From: UMGS1781 sp964389545
GTDB lineage: Bacteria > Bacillota > Clostridia > TANB77 > CAG-508
Assembly (NCBI GenBank): GCA_964389545.1
Contig: CAYMDN010000004.1
Location: forward strand, 1 to 61,523
DNA: 61,523 nt
Direction of reading: 5' to 3'
Each line of letters begins with the position of its first letter. Positions within the stretch are counted from its first letter, which is position 1. Below, in pieces: positions 8,840 through 18,044 of the stretch. The notes beneath the pieces were generated by a model. It was not told the DNA's origin, ran no database searches, and was given only the letters and a program-made list of their open reading frames with translations. The translations under genes were made by a program, and so were the position numbers.

Positions 8840-10279
8840 TTAGACAACTACTATTCCACCCATTACCATATTCATTTGAGTTTCGCTTTTATTTAATGCT
8901 GTTAGCACTTTTGTTCCTCCTGCAACAACAATCTTATCTCCTGTTTCAAATGCTCCGTGTTCTTTTAAGTCATTAAAACCAACTTCTAGTAATTTATTTA
9001 TATTGTCTTGTGGGTCATATAGCTTTGGAATTATATTTCTGCATAATCCTAATTGTCTGTATGTTACCTCATTTTGTGTTATTGCATATATTGGGCATCT
9101 TATTCCAAAACTTGATACCATTCTTACTGTACTTCCTGTATTTGTATATGAAAATACGGCTTTTGCATCAATATTCATTGCCGTTATGGCAACTGCATAA
9201 TTCATATTAAATTCATTGCTTGCTTCTGCTAAATTATATTCCTTGAATTTAAATCTCTTTGAATAATTTATTGTTTTTTCTATTTCTGTTGCTATTGAGC
9301 TCATTGTTTTTACACATTCAACTGGATAATTTCCAGATGCAGTTTCACCAGATAACATTATTGCGCTACTTTCATCAAATATTGCATTAGCCACATCACT
9401 AACTTCTGCTCTTGTTGGTCTTGGATTTGTAATCATAGATTCAAGCATTTGTGTTGCTGTTATTACTGGTTTTCCTTGAGCAATTGTTTTCTTTATAAAT
9501 TGTTTTTGTAGAATTGGAACTTCTGCCATAGGAATTTCAACCCCTAAATCTCCTCTTGCAACCATAATACCATCCGAAACATTTAAGATTGCATCAAAGT
9601 TATCTACACCTTCTCTGTTTTCTATTTTAGCAATAATTTTAACATGTTCTCCACCATTTGTTTTTAAAACCTCTCGTATCTCTTCAATATCACGTGGTTT
9701 TCTAATAAATGATGCAGCAATGTAATCAAATCCTGCTTCTATTCCATATTTTATATCTTCTATATCTTTTTCTGTTATTCCTGGCAAGTTGACAATAAAA
9801 TCTGGTATGTTTATACTCTTTCTATTTGTTAATTTTCCACCTTGTATTACTGTACAAACAATATCTTTTCCTTGTATTTCATCAACTCTAAGCTCTATTG
9901 TACCATCATTAATTAAAATTGTTCTTCCTGGTTCTATTTCCTCAAATAATGATTTATATGTTATAGAAACTTTAGTTTCATCTCCAGGTTCATCTCCATT
10001 AAGCAAAGTAAATTTTTGTCCTTTTTCCAACATTACTTGTGAATCCTTGAATTTTCCTATTCTTATTTCAGGTCCCTGTGTATCTAATAATAATGGTATT
10101 GGTAATTTAAGCTCGTCTCTAATTCTTTTAAATGTATTAATTCTGTCTGCTTGATCTTTATAATTTCCATGTGAAAAGTTAATTCTACCAACATTCATAC
10201 CAGCAAGCATTAATTCTCTTAAAACATTCTCATTATCTGTTGCTGGACCTAATGTACAAACAATTTTTGTTTTTCTCAT
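8840..10279 (-). CDS. pyk: Pyruvate kinase
   Basis: Converts phosphoenolpyruvate and ADP to pyruvate and ATP in the last step of glycolysis. MRKTKIVCTLGPATDN is the canonical start. INFSHG (~34) is the substrate loop, LLLDTQGPEIR follows, KIENREGVDNFD (~220) carries the catalytic lysine, MVARGDLGVEIP (~245) the metal-binding segment, and TRAEVSDVANAIFD (~293) the helix near the active site. 479 residues matches the form without the extra PEP-utiliser domain. Followed by a terminator; the DUF1015 gene lies 18 bases upstream, suggesting one transcript. Confidence 0.97.
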   Translation of the reverse strand: MRKTKIVCTLGPATDNENVLRELMLAGMNVGRINFSHGNYKDQADRINTFKRIRDELKLPIPLLLDTQGPEIRIGKFKDSQVMLEKGQKFTLLNGDEPGDETKVSITYKSLFEEIEPGRTILINDGTIELRVDEIQGKDIVCTVIQGGKLTNRKSINIPDFIVNLPGITEKDIEDIKYGIEAGFDYIAASFIRKPRDIEEIREVLKTNGGEHVKIIAKIENREGVDNFDAILNVSDGIMVARGDLGVEIPMAEVPILQKQFIKKTIAQGKPVITATQMLESMITNPRPTRAEVSDVANAIFDESSAIMLSGETASGNYPVECVKTMSSIATEIEKTINYSKRFKFKEYNLAEASNEFNMNYAVAITAMNIDAKAVFSYTNTGSTVRMVSSFGIRCPIYAITQNEVTYRQLGLCRNIIPKLYDPQDNINKLLEVGFNDLKEHGAFETGDKIVVAGGTKVLTALNKSETQMNMVMGGIVVV

Positions 10280-10297
10280 ACTTTAATCCCCTCTATC

Positions 10298-11557
10298 TTA
10301 TTTAATTTCTCTAGCTTCTAAATAATATCTTTTGTCATAGCTGTGACCCATAGAAAAAGTTTTTCTTGGTAAAGCTCCGTCTACTATAACTGTTTTAAAT
10401 AATTCAGATTTATGCATATTTGGAAGTAAAAATCCTATATTTCCATCCTGTGTTCCTAATTTTTCTGTAACGTCTTCTCCATGAACATAGTCGACCTTCC
10501 CACCATTATTTTTTAGATATTCATCTATAAACATTTGTAGGCTTCCAACAGCTAAATTTGATTTTGGATTTTTGATAACTAATTGACCTTTTGTTCCTTT
10601 ATATACATATTCAATTTTTTGTCCTTCACCTGTTTCTGATGTTTCATAATACTTTTTAAGGTCTGTTATCATATTTTCTGGATTTACACCAAATACAACT
10701 CTATGAATTGGTTCAAAAGTTAATGCATCACTATGTAAATTGACTACTTCAACTAATGCGTATCTTGCTGGATGGTTCTTCCATTGTTCTTTTGGCAATA
10801 CTTTTTTTAAGTTTTCATAGCATGTTTTTGCTGTAGCTAAAGAGTGATTTCCATCTCCAACTGAAAATAATAATACCCCTTTATCTTTAACTTGATATTT
10901 ATTTTCAAATGTTTCTTTATTAGCAAGTTCTCCCAATTTTTCTAATACCCAATTTGCAGTTTCGTCGCTAAGTCTGTATCCTCTTATGGTTCCTCCATTT
11001 TCCATTAACTTAAAATCATATATTTTTTGATTGTTAGCTACCTTACTATTTATTTTTTCTATTATTTCTTGTTTATCATCATCTATTAATAACATTATAT
11101 GTGGTAATTCTAATAATGCGTTCTCTCTAACTTTTACTCTAGGAGGTATTCTTTCTAAAACAGTTCCTTCTGTTGCTCTAATTAGAGTTTGTGAATCTTT
11201 AGCAAAAGAATAATCTTCTAGATCTACTTTTCCAATTAAGCCTTTTCTAACTCTACCGTCTGCTTGTGTTCTTTCAACATAAACTAAACTATCTGTTAAA
11301 GTCTTAAAAAAGTTATTAGAAACTAATTTTTTCATTTCATTATTTACTTTTTCAATTCTTTCTGAAACATTGCTATCTTCTAAATAAATTTCTGGTAATG
11401 TAACTTTAAGTGTTGATGGTGCTTCTCCTACTATTTTTGTAACATCTTCCCAATATTCTGGTTCAGAAGTATATTGATCACATGCAACAACTGACCACTT
11501 TGTCATATCTGATTCTTCTGGTATTAATATGTCTGATTTTAAAAATGGTATTTTCAT
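10298..11557 (-). CDS. DUF1015 family protein
   Basis: 419 residues, full length for DUF1015. Typical signs are the start KSDILIPEESDMTKWSVVACDQYTSEPEYW, the FSVGDGNHSLATAK motif near 230 and HPARYALVEVVNLH near 260. Function unknown; genomic context in other clostridia links the family to sugar-acid or serine metabolism, but nothing here settles it. It precedes pyruvate kinase in an apparent operon and is divergent from the Mg ATPase. Confidence 0.9.
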   Translation of the reverse strand: MKIPFLKSDILIPEESDMTKWSVVACDQYTSEPEYWEDVTKIVGEAPSTLKVTLPEIYLEDSNVSERIEKVNNEMKKLVSNNFFKTLTDSLVYVERTQADGRVRKGLIGKVDLEDYSFAKDSQTLIRATEGTVLERIPPRVKVRENALLELPHIMLLIDDDKQEIIEKINSKVANNQKIYDFKLMENGGTIRGYRLSDETANWVLEKLGELANKETFENKYQVKDKGVLLFSVGDGNHSLATAKTCYENLKKVLPKEQWKNHPARYALVEVVNLHSDALTFEPIHRVVFGVNPENMITDLKKYYETSETGEGQKIEYVYKGTKGQLVIKNPKSNLAVGSLQMFIDEYLKNNGGKVDYVHGEDVTEKLGTQDGNIGFLLPNMHKSELFKTVIVDGALPRKTFSMGHSYDKRYYLEAREIK

Positions 11558-11684
11558 GTTTTCACGTTCCTTTCTTTTTTTGATGATATGATTTTATCAC
11601 TAAAATATTTTTATGTCTATTGATTTTTATATTTCCTTGAAATATTTATTTTTATTTATGAAATACTAGTTAATGGTGATATTT

Positions 11685-14295
11685 ATGAATAATTCTAAAG
11701 AGAATATCGACATACAAAAAATGTATGGAGACTACTTTTATATATCTAAAGAAGAATTTATAGCAAAATTTAATATCAATACATCTGGATTAACTCAAAA
11801 TGATGCTGATGCCAATATAAAAAAATATGGTTTAAATGAGATTAAAGACATTAGTTATAGAAAATGGTACCATTATCTACTTAAAAGTCTATTTAGTCCA
11901 TTCTCCTGTATTCTATTAGGTATATGTTTTGTTTTATACTATACAGATGTTATTCTATCTTCTGTTCCAAATTATGCAAATATTATTGTTATATTAGTTC
12001 TTGTAACTGTAAGTACATTATTAGAATTCTTTGAAGAATATAGTTCTAATAAAGCTGCTGAAAAATTAAAAGAACTTGTTGCAACAACTGTAACCGTTTT
12101 AAGAAATAATCAAGAAATGCAGGTTCCTGTTAGTTCTATAACTATTGGTGATATTGTTTTACTTTCAGCTGGAAGTATTATACCTGCTGATTTAAGAATA
12201 ATTGAAACAAATGATTTGTTTGTTGGACAATCTTCATTAACTGGAGAATCTGAAAGTGTTAGAAAAGTTGAAAATACATTTTTATCCTCAAATACAATTG
12301 ATGATATTTCTGAAATAGACACAATCGTCTTTATGGGAACTAATGTAATAAGTGGTTCTGCAAAAGGAGTTGTCATTAAAGTGCGGTAATGATACTTTCT
12401 TTGGCAAAATTGCAAAATCTTTTTCAAATGTTCAGAAGCCTAAATCAGCTTTTGAGACTGGTATTTCTAGTATTAGTACTTTACTTATTAAATTTATGAT
12501 TATATTAATACCTGTTGTTTTCTTAGTTAATGTTTGGAAACATGATTCTATTACTGCTTTTACGTTTGCAGTTGCTATTGCAATAGGAATAACGCCTCTT
12601 CTTCTCCCGGTTATTTTGTCTTCAAGTTTATCTCGTGGAGCTATGCGAATGTCTAAGAAAAAAGTTATAGTAAAAAAATTAGATAGTATCCAGAATTTTG
12701 GTTCAATGAACATTCTATGTACAGATAAAACTGGAACATTAACTGAGGACAAAATAGTTCTTGAAAAATATTTAGATGTATATGGCAATTCTAATACTGA
12801 AGTACTGCAATCGGTCTATTTAAATTCATATTTTCAGGAAGGATTAGATAGCAATATAGATATTGCTGTTATTGAACGAGGAAAAGAATTTAATTTTAGT
12901 GAATTTGCCAAAAAGTACATTAAGATTGATGAGATTCCATTTGATTTTGTGAGAAGAAAGTTATCTATAGTAGTCGAAAATGATAATAATACTCATATGA
13001 TAACAAAAGGTGCTGTTGAAGAAATATTGTCAATTTCTAACTTTATAAAAGAACCTTCTGGTGATATTTCCCCTATTACTAAACAAGTTAAAGATAATAT
13101 TAGAAAAATGAGTAAATCATTAAATTCTGATGGCTTTAGAACTCTTGCTATTTGCGCAAAATACAATCTTAATAAAACCACATATTCTATAAAAGATGAA
13201 CATGATATGGTTCTACTCGGTTTTATTGGTTTCTTGGATCCTCCAAAGAAAACTTCTAAAGAAGCAATAAAAAAATTAAATGATGCTGGTGTTAGAGTTA
13301 TTGTTTTAACAGGAGACAATGCAGAAGTTACAAAATATATTTGTAAACAATTAAATTTGAATTCTAATAGAATTATTTTAGGTTCACAAATAGAAAATTC
13401 AACAGATTTCGCTGTAAAACGCTTGTTGAAGAAAACAAATATTTTTGCAAAACTATCTCCAATACAAAAGGCAAGATTGGTTAGGCTCCTAAGAGAATCT
13501 GGAAACACTGTTGGATATATTGGTGATGGGATTAATGATGGTCCATCACTTAATAATTCAGATGTTGGCATATCTGTCGATACAGGAACAGATATTGCGA
13601 GAGAATCAGCTGATATAATTTTATTAGAAAAAGACCTAAATGTCCTTTTAAATGGTGTACAAGAAGGTAGAAAGACATTTACTAATTTAATGAAATATAT
13701 AAAAATGGCAACTAGCTTTAATTTTGGAGAAGTTTTTTCTGTAATCATAGCAAGTATTCTACTCCCTTTCTTACCTATCACTCCTATTCAGCTTTTAGTA
13801 CAAAGTTTATTGTATGATTTTGGACAATTAACATTACCTTATGACAATGTTGATAATGAATATTTGGATAAGCCTCAAGTATGGAGTATGAAGAGTTTAA
13901 AGCAATTTATGTTATTTATGGGTCCTTTAAGTTCTATGTTTGATATGATTGTCTTTGCGTCTATATGGTTTATCTTTGGAATTCGTGAAGCTTCCATATT
14001 CCAAACCATTTGGTTTTCTTATGGAGTTGTTTCAAACTTAGTTGGAATGCATATTATCAGGACACCTAAATTACCATTTATTAAAAGCAATGCCTCTAAA
14101 ATGGTTTACTACTCCTCTATTGCTCTTAGCATTATTGCAATTGTTGTACCTTTTAGTTTTATTGGCAAAATAATTGGTCTTGTTCCTCTAAAATTAAAAT
14201 ATTTAGCAATCATAATAGGCGTTCCTCTTCTTTATTGTGTTGTTGCACTATTTGCGAAGAAAAAATATATAGACAAATACAATGAATGGATTTAA
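11685..14295 (+). CDS. mgtA: Mg2+-type P-type ATPase, joined across a +1 frameshift at CGG
   Basis: Membrane cation pump, P3B-like. The N-terminal segment has GLTQNDADANIKKYGLNEI, the actuator domain has GQSSLTGESE, the phosphorylation loop is LCTDKTGTLTED, and the hinge is GDGINDGPSLNNSDVGISVDT. The zero frame runs 233 codons to CGG at 12384, immediately followed by TAA. Skipping C continues in frame as GNDTFFGKIAKSF and to the normal C-terminus, giving 869 residues, typical for MgtA. ATG at 11685 is preferred because GGTGAT lies just before it. No Mg riboswitch was recognised in the 115-base gap. Either a frameshifted gene or one decoded through CGG. Confidence 0.82.
12384..12386 (+). other. 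CGG +1 frameshift site 2 (Mg ATPase)
   Basis: Context is GTG CGG TAA, with a stop codon directly after CGG. Removing the C gives GTG GGT AAT and continues the actuator domain. Confidence 0.75.
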
Positions 14296-14317
14296 TTACT
14301 CGCATTTTAGTGATAAA

Positions 14318-14328
14318 TATGTTATAAT
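14318..14328 (+). promoter_or_regulatory. Extended -10 promoter for the Fic operon
   Basis: TATGTTATAAT (TGn plus TATAAT) lies 30 bases before the start of the small gene; a recognisable -35 is weak. Confidence 0.5.
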
Positions 14329-14357
14329 AGATATAGATATTATTTGGAGGGATAACC

Positions 14358-14522
14358 TTGTTAGAAGAAAATTTTAAATTTGAACTAGAAAATCTAAAGA
14401 AAGACTTTGAAATTGAAAGCATACACATAACAAATGATGATGTATATTTATTAAGAAGATATGCGAATAAGGAAATTACATTTAACGAATTAGTAGATAT
14501 AGTAAAACAATCTAATCTATAA
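14358..14522 (+). CDS. Small Fic-partner protein (likely antitoxin)
   Basis: 54 residues, TTG start with GGAGGGAT upstream at correct spacing. The sequence is an acidic helix followed by DVYLLRRYANKEITFNELV. The ending resembles the short antitoxins of class I Fic modules (VbhA-like) and other small antitoxins that end in a RYANGEIT-type segment. I do not see a clear inhibitory (S/T)xxxE(G/N) motif, so the exact inhibition mode is open. It lies 11 bases before the Fic gene in the same operon, the standard toxin-antitoxin layout. Confidence 0.6.
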   Translation: MLEENFKFELENLKKDFEIESIHITNDDVYLLRRYANKEITFNELVDIVKQSNL

Positions 14523-14533
14523 GGAGAACGAAT

Positions 14534-15133
14534 ATGGTAGATGATTTATATGAAGCAAGAAATTCTATATATTGTTATAAAGGTACTAATGTTCTAATAA
14601 ACAACTTTAATGTTACCGATGCAGATAAATTATCCAATATTGAAAGGCCTTTAGTATTAGCAAAATTGTTTGATTTAAGGCAAAACAATGATATTGGTAA
14701 TTTCGATTTAGAACACTTTTTAAAAATACATGAGTATCTATTTAGTGCTATTTACCCTTTTGCAGGTTCTATACGAACAGAAAATATTGCAAAAGATAAT
14801 TTTAGATTTGCAGAATGGGAATTTATTGAAGGTGAACTTAATAGAATTTTAAACCAATTAAAGGAAGAAAATTATTTGAATGGTTTAAATAAACAAGATT
14901 TGGCAAATAGGTTGTCTTATTACATGGCTGAACTAAATGTCCTACACCCTTTCAGAGATGGTAATGGAAGAACTATTAGAGAATTTTGTAGACAGTTAGC
15001 TTATAAAAACGGATTTATATTAAACTTATCAAAAATAGATGCAAAAGAAATGTTTGATGCAAGTGTACAATCGGTTATAGATCCATCTTATTTAGAAAAA
15101 TTATTATTAATATGTTTAGAAGAGCTTGATTAG
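14534..15133 (+). CDS. fic: Fic-domain protein (AMPylating toxin)
   Basis: 199 residues. The Fic active-site motif is HPFRDGNGRT near residue 138, complete with catalytic His, the anion-binding Asn/Gly loop and Arg. The flap region includes YPFAGSIRTENI near 75. Fic enzymes transfer AMP from ATP to hydroxyl side chains; short single-domain forms with a small upstream gene act as bacterial toxins. Full length for the VbhT-Fic/Doc-like short class. A strong AAGGAGA ribosome site precedes the ATG, and a terminator follows at once. Confidence 0.88.
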   Translation: MVDDLYEARNSIYCYKGTNVLINNFNVTDADKLSNIERPLVLAKLFDLRQNNDIGNFDLEHFLKIHEYLFSAIYPFAGSIRTENIAKDNFRFAEWEFIEGELNRILNQLKEENYLNGLNKQDLANRLSYYMAELNVLHPFRDGNGRTIREFCRQLAYKNGFILNLSKIDAKEMFDASVQSVIDPSYLEKLLLICLEELD

Positions 15134-15147
15134 AGCTCTTCTTTTTA
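15118..15147 (+). terminator. Terminator after fic
   Basis: AGAAGAGCT and AGCTCTTCT form a perfect stem followed by TTTTT; the gene's stop codon lies in the loop. Confidence 0.85.
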
Positions 15148-15899
15148 TGTTCTCTTTCTTTTTTGATTATGATATACCACTTCACTTGTTAATGTATTTG
15201 GTGATATCTTGCTCAAAATATGCATTATTTTTGTCATGGTGCCAGGAATTATTAATATTTTCCCTTTCAATGTCTTTTTTATTGTATATTTGGCAACATA
15301 TTCGCTACTAAGTGGTTTTAAACTAAAATGTACTCCTGCAACTTCATTAAATTCTGTTGCAACTGGTCCTGGGCATAATACACTAACTCTTACTTTTGAT
15401 TTATCCTTTTTTAACTCTTTATTTATTGCTTCTGTTAATCTAAGTACATATGACTTTGATGCATAATATGCTGCCATTAATGGACCTGGTGAATATGCAG
15501 CAATTGAAGCAACATTTAATATTGTTCCTCTATTTCTTTTTTTCATATCTTTAAGAAATAATTTTGTCAGTACGTCAACTGCAGTTATATTTGTGTTAAT
15601 TAATTTAACTTCTTTTTCTAAATCTACCTCATCAAATCTACCAAATATGCCGAAATCCAGCATTATTTATTAATAAATCTATATTCTCATCTTTTACTTT
15701 CTCGTGTAGTTCGATGCAGTTTTTATATTCACTCAAATCCATAGAAATCACTTCTACGTTGGTTTTTAGTTCATTTTTAAGACTTATTAATCTATCCTCT
15801 CTTTGAGCCACTATAATTAGTTCGTATCCTAACTTACTTAAATATCTTGCCATATCACGTCCAATTCCTGATGATGCACCGTGTAACTAACGCTTTCAT
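15145..15899 (-). CDS. Short-chain dehydrogenase/reductase, joined across two CGG frameshifts
   Basis: Classical SDR of 250 residues once two +1 shifts are allowed. GGAGG lies 8 bases before the ATG at 15899. The zero frame reads MKALVT then CGG; dropping C gives the coenzyme motif TGASSGIG. It then runs to NNAGF followed by a second CGG; dropping that C gives GIFGRFDEVDLEKE. Later motifs are intact: a serine-containing strand and the catalytic YYASK near 155. Both shifts restore conserved glycines. Without shifting, neither piece would make an enzyme, since the coenzyme motif is lost after six codons. Substrate unknown; the C-terminal region resembles the DltE/YqjQ-like SDR group. Confidence 0.85.
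15650..15652 (-). other. CGG +1 frameshift site 4 (SDR, NNAGFG motif)
   Basis: Context is TTT CGG CAT; dropping the C gives TTT GGC ATA, restoring the conserved NNAGFG. Confidence 0.78.
15879..15881 (-). other. CGG +1 frameshift site 3 (SDR, TGASSGIG motif)
   Basis: Seventh codon of the gene. Context is ACA CGG TGC; dropping the C gives ACA GGT GCA and the near-invariant TGASSGIG dinucleotide-binding motif. Confidence 0.8.
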
Positions 15900-15978
15900 A
15901 TGCTATAACCTCCTATTATTTATATTATTGAACAATTTTACTGAAATAATTATATCATAAATCATAATAAGTACAATA

Positions 15979-16013
15979 AAAAGGTTACTATTTTACTAGT
16001 AACCTTTTTTATT
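15979..16013. terminator. Bidirectional terminator
   Basis: AAAAAGGTTACT pairs with AGTAACCTTTTTT; placed just after the coiled-coil gene. Confidence 0.8.
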
Positions 16014-16023
16014 ATTTTATTTA

Positions 16024-17472
16024 TTAATCTCTTTCTGCTTCGTCTTCTTCATGTTCTTCTTGTTCTGCTGCTTCACGTGCTGCATCTTCTTGTTCTAATT
16101 CAGTAACAGCTTGTGCCATTTTTTCATCCATTGCTTGGTCTAACATTTCTCTAACTACTTCGAATTTTAAGCTATCTTTGAATTGACTTGGAGCTTCTTC
16201 TCTATCAGAACCTTCTCCATGTTCTCCTTCAGCTGGTGCTCCTTCTTCGTGTCCTTCAAATATTCCAGCTTCTTCTAATCTTTTTTGTTTTCTTCTTTCG
16301 AAGAATAATTTTGCTCTTTTTATTAATTGCCACCATTTTGGTTTGCTTCCTGGATCTCCTCCTGCACCTTCGTCATCTCCTCTTTCAGGAGATTCCTCTT
16401 CTTTTATATGTGCTGCTGCTCTTGTTAATTTAGCGTCTTTTTCAACACCTGCTATTTGTTGATTTAATGTTTCAGCAACATTTATCATATCACCTTTTTT
16501 AGTTTTGCTATGAACAATTTCACCATTTATTATATCATCAATATCTTGTGCTGTTATTTGTGGATTTTTTGACTGCATAAAGCTTACTAATGATGTTTTT
16601 TTAGATGAAATTTCTTGTTTCTTAGTCTCTAATTCTGTTCTTTCTGCTGGTGTTGGTACATCTTTTGGATCTGTTGGAACTTTTGCTTGAGCTTCTGCTC
16701 TTTCTTTATTTAATGCATTTAGTTGTTTTGTTCCTGATTCTTTTGATCCCCCAATTTGATCATAATGTTTTTTAATATCAGCTTTTAGCAATCTTTGTTT
16801 GTTTGGATCTGTTTCAGATGCTAATAAACTTTCTAAATTTCCTGCCTCATCAATATGATATTGAATTTCAGTTGCTCTTTTATCAATATTTTCAACTCTT
16901 TTAGCTGCTTTATCATATTTAGAAATTTTTTCTTCTAATGCTTTTACTTCTTCTGAAGCTTTAATAATTCCAGCAAGTTGTTTTTCTTGGTTAGGATTAT
17001 CTTTTAATATATCTCTAACTGATTCTAATTTCTCTTTTTTCTCATCTAGTTTTGTTAGTTTTTCTTCAGCATCTTTTGCTTTTCTTTCTGTTCTAACTTT
17101 AACTAATGAATCGATATATTCTTTCATTCCTGGAATTTCTTTTAATTCTTCTAATTTTTCATTTACCATTTTTTGACGGTTTTCTAAAATTGCTTTTATA
17201 TCAATTAGTTCATCTTGTACTTTTTTTAATTCCTCTTTTTTAGGTTTAATTATAGTATTTTTTATATTGTCAGCTTCTGCTTTTTTACCTTTTTTTTCTA
17301 GGTTTTTAGCTTGTCTTGTTGCATTTTCAATTGCATTTGTAAGTTTTGTTATTTGGTCTTGTTTTGTTTGAAGTTCTGCTTTTTTTCCTTCTAATACTTG
17401 TTTTGCTCTAAGGTAAGCCTCATTACCTTTTTTTAATTTTTTCTCAATTTCGTTTTCGTTTGGTTCGCTCAT
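16024..17472 (-). CDS. Long coiled-coil cytoplasmic protein
   Basis: 482 residues, almost wholly charged heptad-like sequence from residue 5 to about 350 (K/E/A/L-rich, several KKL..LE stretches). A GDDEGAGGDPGSKPKWW linker follows, then a basic helix ERRKQKRLEEA and a very acidic tail ending DEAERD. No signal peptide or membrane span. No family recognised; filament- or scaffold-type proteins look like this, but so do many low-complexity proteins, so no function is assigned. A 48-residue gene lies 34 bases upstream and is probably co-transcribed. Confidence 0.6.
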   Translation of the reverse strand: MSEPNENEIEKKLKKGNEAYLRAKQVLEGKKAELQTKQDQITKLTNAIENATRQAKNLEKKGKKAEADNIKNTIIKPKKEELKKVQDELIDIKAILENRQKMVNEKLEELKEIPGMKEYIDSLVKVRTERKAKDAEEKLTKLDEKKEKLESVRDILKDNPNQEKQLAGIIKASEEVKALEEKISKYDKAAKRVENIDKRATEIQYHIDEAGNLESLLASETDPNKQRLLKADIKKHYDQIGGSKESGTKQLNALNKERAEAQAKVPTDPKDVPTPAERTELETKKQEISSKKTSLVSFMQSKNPQITAQDIDDIINGEIVHSKTKKGDMINVAETLNQQIAGVEKDAKLTRAAAHIKEEESPERGDDEGAGGDPGSKPKWWQLIKRAKLFFERRKQKRLEEAGIFEGHEEGAPAEGEHGEGSDREEAPSQFKDSLKFEVVREMLDQAMDEKMAQAVTELEQEDAAREAAEQEEHEEDEAERD

Positions 17473-17506
17473 TTTTTACCCCTTTCTAATTTAAAAAAAT
17501 TTTTAA

Positions 17507-17653
17507 TTAGCTATTTAGTACTCTATCACATTCTGCTATCATTGCATCTGTTTGTGATATTAAGTCATCAATTTCTACCTTTATTTCTACTAGTTCCTCA
17601 ACTGATAAACCAGCTAAGTCTTCTTGTGATATGTCTAATTTTTCATTTTCCAT
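17507..17653 (-). CDS. 48-residue acidic small protein
   Basis: Starts at ATG 17653 behind a perfect AGGAGGT at six bases. The sequence begins MENEKLDISQEDLAGLSVEE and continues as an amphipathic helix to a TDAMIAECDRVLNS end. It has no known family. Position directly ahead of the coiled-coil gene suggests partnership. Two other short acidic helices of 40-44 residues occur in the window (22511 and 35259), each directly ahead of a larger gene. Confidence 0.65.
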   Translation of the reverse strand: MENEKLDISQEDLAGLSVEELVEIKVEIDDLISQTDAMIAECDRVLNS

Positions 17654-17782
17654 AATTTACCTCCTAATTTTTCTCATAAGTTCAACTATTATCATTTTAG
17701 CACATATTAAAGTAAAATGCAAATATTTCAAGTATTTTTTTAACTTTTTTGACATTTTATGTTAATTTTTGTTGTTTCTTTA

Positions 17783-17810
17783 TTGATTTTACATAAAATT
17801 ATGATATAAT
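17783..17810 (+). promoter_or_regulatory. Sigma-A-like promoter leading toward the PemK-like gene
   Basis: TTGATT, 16 bases, TATAAT. The 391-base gap (17654-18044) has host-like low GC. It contains this promoter, an AAGGAAGGAGTG sequence without an obvious reading frame, and a small hairpin (GGCAA...TTGCC, 17992-18009) shortly before the gene. Confidence 0.55.
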
Positions 17811-18044
17811 GCATTCATGCTTTTTTGCTAAATTTTCATTATATTAAATGAAAATGTGTAAAAATGCAAATACGTTTTGATTCAGACTTGCTCTGTTTCA
17901 AGGAAGGAGTGTTGTTAAGAACAAATTTAGTAATGGTAAAAAATAAATAGAAAAGGATGTGATTATCTAGGCTACAAATTTTGGAAGTATAGGCAATTTG
18001 GAAGTTGCCCTAGAGGGTGACTTTTTTTAGAAAGGTTGTTTTTA

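Noticed and set aside
3643..15899. AI-2E exporter, Mg ATPase and SDR as ordinary pseudogenes
   Set aside because: All share the same single lesion, an extra C before a glycine codon giving in-frame CGG, with no other damage; random decay would not do this five times.
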